From positions 65,001 to 87,500 of the forward strand of contig LUCW03000108.1 of the NCBI GenBank assembly GCA_001586965.3: a stretch of 22,500 bases of DNA, in the 5' to 3' direction. The notes below the pieces were generated by a model that was given only the letters and a program-made list of their open reading frames with translations, ran no database searches and was not told the origin of the DNA. Both the position numbers and the translations under genes were made by a program. The DNA comes from Sphaeroforma sirkka (taxonomy: Eukaryota > Opisthokonta > Ichthyosporea > Ichthyophonida). Numbering within the stretch: position 1 is the stretch's first letter; the number at the start of each line of letters is the position of its first letter. This document shows, piece after piece, positions 18,701-22,500 of this stretch.

Positions 18701-21700
18701 TCGGGTGATTAATGTACAACCAAGTTTTGTATCACAGGATTGTGCTGCTAGCGTCTGTTGCGTATGACTTCGGGAATCGCTCGAGTGTATCTGGTAGGTA
18801 TGTGCACACATATCACAGCAGAAACATCCGGATATGTCCTCTTCTAGCATAGGCCGGGATGCCTTGACATTTCTTTCTCGAGTGACTTATAACTTTAAAT
18901 GTGTGGCTTATAACTTTAAATGTGTGGCTTATAACTTTAAATGTGTGCACAGGATAAAATAATAATAATTTGAACGCTCCCACTAGGTACAAGATCCGAA
19001 AATATCACTATTGAATAATGCCCATGACAACAACACACAGACACACAGACACAAGTCACACACACAGACACACGCCACACACACACACACTAGTGCATGG
19101 GTGGCAGGTACGAATGATACCGTAGTGTTTTGCCACAAACGTAGCCACAACCCCAGTCCATGTGCCAATGTCCACTGGAGAGATTTCCCACATATGTAGC
19201 GCATACGTCGACACCCCTCCTTCGCCCATGCACACAAAAGTATCAACTATGCACAATAGTATCTAATTCTCATATCTATGCACAGTAGTATTTAATTCTC
19301 TTATCTATGCTTGCAAACCTTACAACCCAACAAGCATGCACGTACTTGCCTCGCCTGACGCTCTCTCTGCAGCTCATGGGCCCACATCTTCTCCTTCTGA
19401 CTGAGTGTTGTTGTCACGTCACCCAGCGATGAGATCAGCGTATGTATCTTCCTCAGGGGAACCTCAAACTGTGACAGGATGCGCACGATGGGAGTGGGTT
19501 GTATTTGTATACCCAGGCATTCGTAATAGGAACCAAAAGCCCACACAAGCCTACACGCATGGAAAAGGAGCCATAACATACACAACACACACAAGCCTAC
19601 ACACACACACACAAACACACATACAAACACACACACCTGTTGCGCCACAGCTACGGCGCTGTCCCGTTCCAGCCCTTCGGGTAACTCCAGGGCCTTGACC
19701 TCCGCATCTTTCACAAGCTCCGCTACAGACTGCCGCAGCTTGGCCGCAGACACCAACAACTCAGGAATAGCCTCCAGACTCATGTGCACAGCGTTGGGGT
19801 GTGGGCTTGCGTGGGAGTGTGTGTGCACGTGTGTCTTGGTGAATCCTTTGATAGTGATATCGCCGCTGTACTGTTGAAAGGACGCCATCCAGCGTGCTAG
19901 GTCGTGCTCGGTCTCGGCGCGTAGCTTGAGTTTGGAGGTTTTCGTTTCTACCACGAACTCGAAGATGCTCTGTGTACAGGGGAGTATGCGGATATGTATG
20001 TCATGGGATACTACAGCACTGAACAGACTTAAGTAGCGAATCAGCATACCACAGACAAACACGGGGTGATCTATATATTATGCGTATATACTTTAAAGCG
20101 TGAACTTTAAAACCTCGTCGTAGCTGTTTGACCTAGATATATCCTACAAGTACTCGACGTCGCTGCCATAGGTCGCCGTGTGCACTATATATTATGTACA
20201 TGAGAGCTTAAAGCTATCAACAGAACAACCGCCTGCAGTATACGTCTGTGCAACGAAGATTACGTAAGTATGCGTGTTACAGTAGTCCACAACAAACTTC
20301 ACGTGAGTATGAGTGAATAGTCATACAATTCTGGCCAAGGAGTTGCGCCTAGAGAGACAAAGTGCGATTCATAGTAACTGTTATTGACCTTACCTCGTTG
20401 GTGACATCGACCACAGAGTGCTTTGACAGAGCGTAGACATCGATTAAATCCTCGAAGTCGTTGTTACCACTGACTTGGTAGAACCGCAACATTCCCTTCC
20501 GCTGCAAATGGCCAAGGGCCAAAATATGAGAAGAATGGCAAGCGGTTATAATTTACACAAAATTAAACTGAATACAAAGCTGTGTATAACTATGCACGTA
20601 CGTGGGAGTCTCAGTGACAGAAAGAATGCAGCATCGAAGGCATATACAAAGTATACCACTTGCTCTGACCCTGTACCCTTCCCTACCGCAAGAACATCAC
20701 GGAAGCCCAATACCACGCAAGATACAATAACAGATGCGTGTGCATAGTATAGCCAGAGCACAAGAGTGAACTCACCAACACCACACCACGTTTGCGCCAC
20801 CTCCGCAGCACTGTGTGAAATCGGAAGAGTATCCCGCGCATACCAACAGACGAGCTTAAACTCTCCAACAGTTGCCGTAGCTGATCACTGTACGCTATTT
20901 CTGCCGGTGCTGAGGGTGTGAGGTGAGGTGTGTGAGAGAGTCAGGGCTTGAGTCGACAAAAGGGTCTTATACACTTAGGATGTACTATATGTATGTATAT
21001 GCAACATAAAAACTCCACAAGATACACGGTATAGAGATGTAGGACACTTATTCGAATACACGATATACATGTACATGTCTGAACAGGATGTCATTCATAT
21101 CCACACATGTATGGAAACACACATAAATTGCCGTTCCTGGTTACTAATCGTCATTTCAGTCGGTGTTCAGATGTTCAGATATATTTACACGAATTCATAT
21201 ACTAACGAAACGAATACAACCCGAGTCCCACGCCGCGTGCTCGTATCTGTGTAAAAGTGATTCTCGAAACAGTATGCTCTCATCAAATAAACAAGCACGT
21301 ACAAGGTCACACCCAATAACGTTTAAGCTTACTACCTACATCACAGTGAATCAGATTAGGGAAAGGTCCACACCATCATCGTTACTTCATACAACATAAC
21401 TATGAAGCAGACAGAGTAGTGCTGCACTCCGATAGGAAAGAGACTTTCACGACGTCTCGAGTCACACCCACTTCGTTGTGTGTGGCCATTTATGCGACAT
21501 ACTGTGCGTATGCCAAACAAAACATAACAATTGACCCATTGCACATTTGCATAGATACGAGTCAAATAACAGACACTAAAATCAGGACTGAATGTCCTAA
21601 GTCAAGAATTGTATTCTCCGGAAGCAAAGACGATGCACAACGCTACTATAGAACTCATTGCGCCTATCTCCGAGTCATAGTCTTCTACTTCCGTATTGAG

Positions 21701-22450
21701 ACTTGTTCATGGATAAGCACGCGCCGACAAAATAAAATAACTCCATACACACGCACAAACATAAACAACAGCAACACAAAATCGTAGGTACAGATGCACA
21801 CACACACAGACACAGACACACAGACACAGACACAGACACACAAATAAACACATGTACGCATACGCATACAACTATCCTGAATAGCATGCACAATGTCTAC
21901 ACACTCACTCTTCCCAGCTGCGTTCCGCAGGCTCCTGGCACCGTTTTGCAACAGCCAAACAACCAGATCCTTATGGCCTCTATTGGCGGCTAAATGCAGA
22001 GGTGTGTTGCCCATGTCATCGGTACAGTTTATGTCCAGGCATGTACTCCGCTTGTATTCGGTCTCAAACTCCTGGATGTCCCCCTTTCTGGCTGCCTCGA
22101 GAAACACAGACTCTCTCCTATGCCGCTGCACCTGAGTAGCATCTAGATTGTGGCGGTGACCACCGTCATTCAGGTTTAGCGCATTTCATTGCACAGTAGT
22201 CACATGGCAGAATATATTGAAGATATCTATCTCTAACTCTCCCAAAATAAAAAAATAATAAAAAATCTCGACATACATAGATCAGATGTAGATTCATACT
22301 CCCTTTTTTTTTTCCACCAGTATACTTACTTGTTAGTTCGTCTTTGAGCTCTTTGGTTTGCGCCAATGTGGCCGGTAACTCGCCTGTGGCATTTATGATC
22401 CGTGTATCTGCCCCTCGTGCCAGCAGGCACTGCACTATGTCACCTCGACC
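12566..22450 (-). CDS. ORP1L-like oxysterol-binding protein (ankyrin-PH-ORD), 3' part
   Basis: An OSBP-related lipid transfer protein, by architecture and alignment closest to the long animal ORP1 (OSBPL1A). The family binds sterol or PI4P at membrane contact sites, and ORP1L acts on late endosomes. In order, the 15 proposed exons encode ankyrin repeats ([31 protein letters not shown]), a PH domain (exons 3-5, from GMRGILFRF to the helix Trp in ARWMASFQQ), a coiled-coil region, a FFAT-like AFYD, and the ORD. The ORD contains [67 protein letters not shown] and [11 protein letters not shown], so the lipid-binding signature residues are intact. The model is about 870 residues, versus about 950 for complete ORP1L; the missing part is the first ankyrin repeats. 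Reading frame and phase agree at every intron except the eighth/ninth exon join. I detect no frame break in about 2.6 kb of exon. Confidence 0.95.
13001..13052 (-). CDS. ORP1-like exon 14: [11 protein letters not shown] helix
   Basis: A 52-bp exon with acceptor CTCTTTGCAG and donor GTAAGTGACC. Encodes (R)[17 protein letters not shown]. The first base completes the Arg codon left by the previous exon, and [14 protein letters not shown] is nearly identical to ORP1L. Confidence 0.92.
13140..13600. other. Intron 13, unremarkable
   Basis: CA-rich plus-strand sequence, which is a TG- and pyrimidine-rich intron on the gene strand. No exon, repeat array or RNA gene is visible. Confidence 0.6.
13604..13875 (-). 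CDS. ORP1-like exon 13: ORD C-terminal half
   Basis: Acceptor CACACGCAG. Encodes [28 protein letters not shown] and [20 protein letters not shown], including conserved basic residues of the PI4P-binding face. Donor GTATGC, exit phase 2. Confidence 0.95.
14176..14506 (-). repeat. 24-bp minisatellite starting at the exon 12 donor
   Basis: About 14 tandem units, on the gene strand GTATGTATACACTTATAGCT plus ACGT. The first unit begins exactly at the 5' splice site, so GTATGTATAC is repeated down the intron. Variants exchange AGCTA/AACTA and TGTA/TGCA. Confidence 0.95.
14507..14664 (-). CDS. ORP1-like exon 12: ORD barrel
   Basis: Acceptor TATGGTACAG. Encodes [38 protein letters not shown] and ends GNSVYH. 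Donor CAT/GTATGT, phase 0, which is also the first base of a 24-bp minisatellite. Confidence 0.92.
14792..14890. repeat. Short degenerate repeat, about 16-17 bp
   Basis: Five to six imperfect copies related to GATACGTATATAACTG, in intron 11 about 130 bp upstream (gene strand) of the exon 12 acceptor. It produces an Ile/Ser/Tyr open frame that is not a gene. Confidence 0.8.
15152..15475 (-). repeat. 52-55-bp minisatellite containing the exon 11 donor
   Basis: Six copies with AGCTCAGTCAA anchors at 15160, 15215, 15270, 15322, 15374 and 15429 on the plus strand. On the gene strand each copy carries ATCATAG/GTAGGT or a close variant (some with TCATAG/GTAGGTGAAC). The unit nearest the exon overlaps its last 15 or so bases. 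Confidence 0.93.
15461..15677 (-). CDS. ORP1-like exon 11: ORD fingerprint
   Basis: Acceptor CCTACTAG. Encodes [19 protein letters not shown] (the two His of the EQVSHHPP signature), [12 protein letters not shown] and [13 protein letters not shown]. Donor GTAGGT, exit phase 1. Confidence 0.95.
15795..15812 (-). repeat. Partial copy of the exon 11 acceptor edge
   Basis: Gene-strand AG/GTGAGCCACTATCC resembles the real AG/GTGAGCCACCATCC at 15679-15664, with one mismatch over the first 15 bases. It lies in the upstream intron about 135 bp away, and a preceding TAG makes it a decoy acceptor. Confidence 0.6.
15914..15943 (+). repeat. Poly-C tract
   Basis: A C run of about 17-18 bases follows a CCACCCC-rich stretch in intron 10. 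Its exact length is likely to be unreliable in any assembly. Confidence 0.85.
16024..16150 (+). repeat. 27-bp minisatellite, 5 copies
   Basis: The unit is close to GATGTATAATGTGTGTAAGT plus GAACAAC, with single-base variants (ACGTG, AACTG). It lies in intron 10 of the ORP1-like gene and is not at one of its splice sites. Confidence 0.92.
16338..16376 (+). repeat. Tandem duplication, two about 19-bp copies
   Basis: GAAGCTGACATCTGATTGGT occurs twice directly abutting, each ending in ATTGG (an inverted CCAAT pentamer). Its function is unknown; it lies in intron 10. Confidence 0.85.
16528..16559. repeat. Perfect 14-bp hairpin
   Basis: GATCACAGTATAAC is followed by the loop TTAT and the exact reverse complement GTTATACTGTGATC. 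It lies in intron 10. Candidate origins are a short fold-back element, a structured RNA or the palindromic core of a MITE. No target-site duplication is evident. Confidence 0.9.
16889..17051 (-). CDS. ORP1-like exon 10: ORD
   Basis: Acceptor GGACTACAG. Encodes [15 protein letters not shown] and [17 protein letters not shown], the latter carrying the conserved Lys of the lipid headgroup pocket. It ends LVCEQ at donor GTGGGT, phase 0, in the middle of the ORP fingerprint. Confidence 0.93.
17280..17580 (-). CDS. ORP1-like exon 9: start of ORD
   Basis: Acceptor GCACCGGCAG. Encodes a Ser/Arg/Pro linker, [20 protein letters not shown], then [19 protein letters not shown], the first ORD helices and lid region. 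Donor GTATGTGTG with exit phase 2 fits the next exon. The segment after [10 protein letters not shown] is longer than in ORP1L. Confidence 0.88.
17778..17884 (-). CDS. ORP1-like exon 8: linker (boundaries uncertain)
   Basis: After CGCGCACAAG, the CC joined to the G of the previous exon gives Ala, so the motif reads [14 protein letters not shown], matching ORP1L FYDAL. The frame stays open well beyond the proposed donor CAG/GTCAAC. That donor gives phase 0, whereas the next exon needs phase 1, so the 3' boundary or an extra microexon is unresolved. Confidence 0.5.
18191..18338 (-). repeat. 38-39-bp minisatellite starting at the exon 7 donor
   Basis: Four units (plus-strand starts 18191, 18229, 18267, 18306). 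On the gene strand each begins GTATGGACGGCTACTTGT or a close variant and ends in TTATCGAG, giving three extra G/GTATG donor copies downstream of the real one at 18338. Confidence 0.94.
18339..18472 (-). CDS. ORP1-like exon 7: helix and FFAT-like motif
   Basis: Acceptor CAATACAG; G completes an Arg codon. Encodes [19 protein letters not shown] and, after an acidic Gly-rich stretch, GSEAFYD. It aligns with the ORP1L helix leading to its EFYDA FFAT motif. Donor GTATGAAC, exit phase 1. Both edges of this exon are copied into adjacent minisatellites. Confidence 0.9.
18458..18740 (-). repeat. 66-73-bp tandem repeat containing the exon 7 acceptor
   Basis: Four copies, anchored by TTCGAGTATAA at about 18460, 18526, 18597 (diverged) and 18670. 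The copy at the exon contains the functional CAATACAG/GGTTATACTCGAAGA. The second copy duplicates that acceptor and the first 15 exon bases perfectly; the third and fourth are decayed. Confidence 0.93.
18884..18947 (+). repeat. 22-bp tandem repeat, 3 copies
   Basis: GTGGCTTATAACTTTAAATG-type units in intron 6 of the ORP1-like gene; the first copy differs by one base. Confidence 0.92.
19032..19090 (+). repeat. (CA)n / CACAGA microsatellite
   Basis: CA-rich run inside the GC-AG intron (intron 6). Confidence 0.9.
19350..19468 (-). CDS. ORP1-like exon 6: coiled coil, with GC donor
   Basis: Encodes [18 protein letters not shown] and [14 protein letters not shown]. Only the GC donor (GAG/GCAAGT at 19349) gives exit phase 2, which the next exon requires. 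The nearby GT (GTACGT) would give phase 0 and lose frame. Confidence 0.86.
19575..19636 (-). repeat. TG microsatellite abutting the exon 5 donor
   Basis: On the gene strand the intron begins GTGTGTGTGTTTGTATGTGT and continues TG-rich, so the 5' splice site is the first base of a microsatellite. Confidence 0.88.
19637..19969 (-). CDS. ORP1-like exon 5: PH C-terminus and linker
   Basis: Encodes [31 protein letters not shown] (the PH C-terminal helix with its conserved Trp), a His/Thr-rich loop and a helical segment ending AVAVAQQ. Acceptor TACACAG, donor GTGTGTGTG, phase 0. The donor runs straight into a TG-rich microsatellite. Confidence 0.9.
20394..20501 (-). CDS. ORP1-like exon 4: PH domain core
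   Basis: Acceptor TTTGCAG, donor GTAAGG, both phase 0. Encodes [20 protein letters not shown] and the following beta strands, ending VVDVTNE. Confidence 0.9.
20776..20909 (-). CDS. ORP1-like exon 3: end of ankyrin block, start of PH
   Basis: Acceptor CACCCTCAG; CA completes a Thr codon to read [17 protein letters not shown], then the PH start [20 protein letters not shown]. Donor GTGAGTTC, phase 0. The run RRWRKRG supplies the basic phosphoinositide-facing strand expected in PH domains. Confidence 0.9.
20910..21908. other. Intron 2 of the ORP1-like gene (999 bp)
   Basis: Apart from the CA-type microsatellite near the donor I see no repeat array, exon or RNA gene. Open frames on the plus strand (for example 21419-21787) are AC-rich and lack any domain. 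Confidence 0.65.
21793..21846 (+). repeat. (CA)n / CACAGA microsatellite
   Basis: ACACACAGACACAGAC-type run in intron 2, about 60-115 bp inside the donor of exon 2. Confidence 0.9.
21909..22142 (-). CDS. ORP1-like exon 2: ankyrin repeats
   Basis: Starts after CAATCTAG, where two bases (AT) complete an Asn codon. This choice, rather than the CAG 10 bp further in, restores frame and the spacing seen in ORP1L. Encodes [12 protein letters not shown] and [20 protein letters not shown]. Donor GTGAGTGTG, exit phase 1. Confidence 0.92.
22330..22450 (-). CDS. ORP1-like exon 1 in window: ankyrin repeat
   Basis: Encodes [20 protein letters not shown] and [18 protein letters not shown]. Acceptor CTTGACAG ending 22451, donor GTAAGTATA at 22329, exit phase 1. 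Confidence 0.92.
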
Positions 22451-22500
22451 CTGTCAAGAGTCGAATGGGGTTTGTGGTTAGAAACAGATGTATAGCAATC

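Noticed and set aside
14176..18740. CRISPR-like arrays
   Set aside because: Units are contiguous tandem repeats without unique spacers, in a spliced eukaryotic gene.
1..22500. tRNA or rRNA genes
   Set aside because: I searched by eye for B-box-like GTTCGA contexts and rRNA-like blocks and found none that fold convincingly.

Overview
The window is nuclear DNA of an intron-rich eukaryote with about 40 percent GC. It carries spliceosomal introns of about 170 to 1,250 bp, mostly GT-AG with one GC-AG, and many micro- and minisatellites. The best-resolved gene is an ankyrin-PH-ORD oxysterol-binding protein of the animal ORP1L type. That points to an opisthokont, most plausibly a unicellular holozoan such as an ichthyosporean, or an early animal. 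The taxon is inferred from gene architecture only.

Layout. (1) Positions 1-2216, plus strand: the 3' end of a CAF1/POP2 (CNOT7/8-type) deadenylase gene. Its last two exons are separated by a 1.25-kb intron full of TA, CA, ATC and ACTAT repeats. (2) 2217-3367: intergenic, with a 17-bp minisatellite. (3) 3368-7908, minus strand: C2H2 zinc-finger coding sequence in two related blocks lying head to tail (7908-6693 and 6643-3368), broken by frame changes. The second block holds a 19-residue tandem peptide repeat. (4) 7884-8489, minus strand: a MYND zinc-finger gene fragment. (5) About 8490-12565: 4 kb without a gene I can support, with a TA tract, a 20-bp palindrome and a CRE-like palindrome. (6) 12566-22450, minus strand: an ORP1L-like lipid transfer protein in 15 proposed exons. 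It runs from inside the ankyrin repeats to the C-terminus; the 5' end lies beyond the window.

The ORP1-like model is supported by reading frame and intron phase at 13 of its 14 introns. The join between the eighth exon (a linker) and the start of the lipid-binding domain is unresolved. The product would tether membranes through ankyrin repeats, a PH domain and a FFAT-like motif, and move sterol or PI4P with the ORD.

Two patterns deserve attention. First, several minisatellites in the ORP1-like gene start exactly at real splice sites and copy the exon edge plus splice signal many times into the intron. Second, every gene in the left 8.5 kb (CAF1, C2H2, MYND) shows single- or double-base frame breaks, while about 2.6 kb of ORP1-like exons show none. 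The left side may therefore be decaying, or may suffer local sequence errors; the sequence alone cannot decide.
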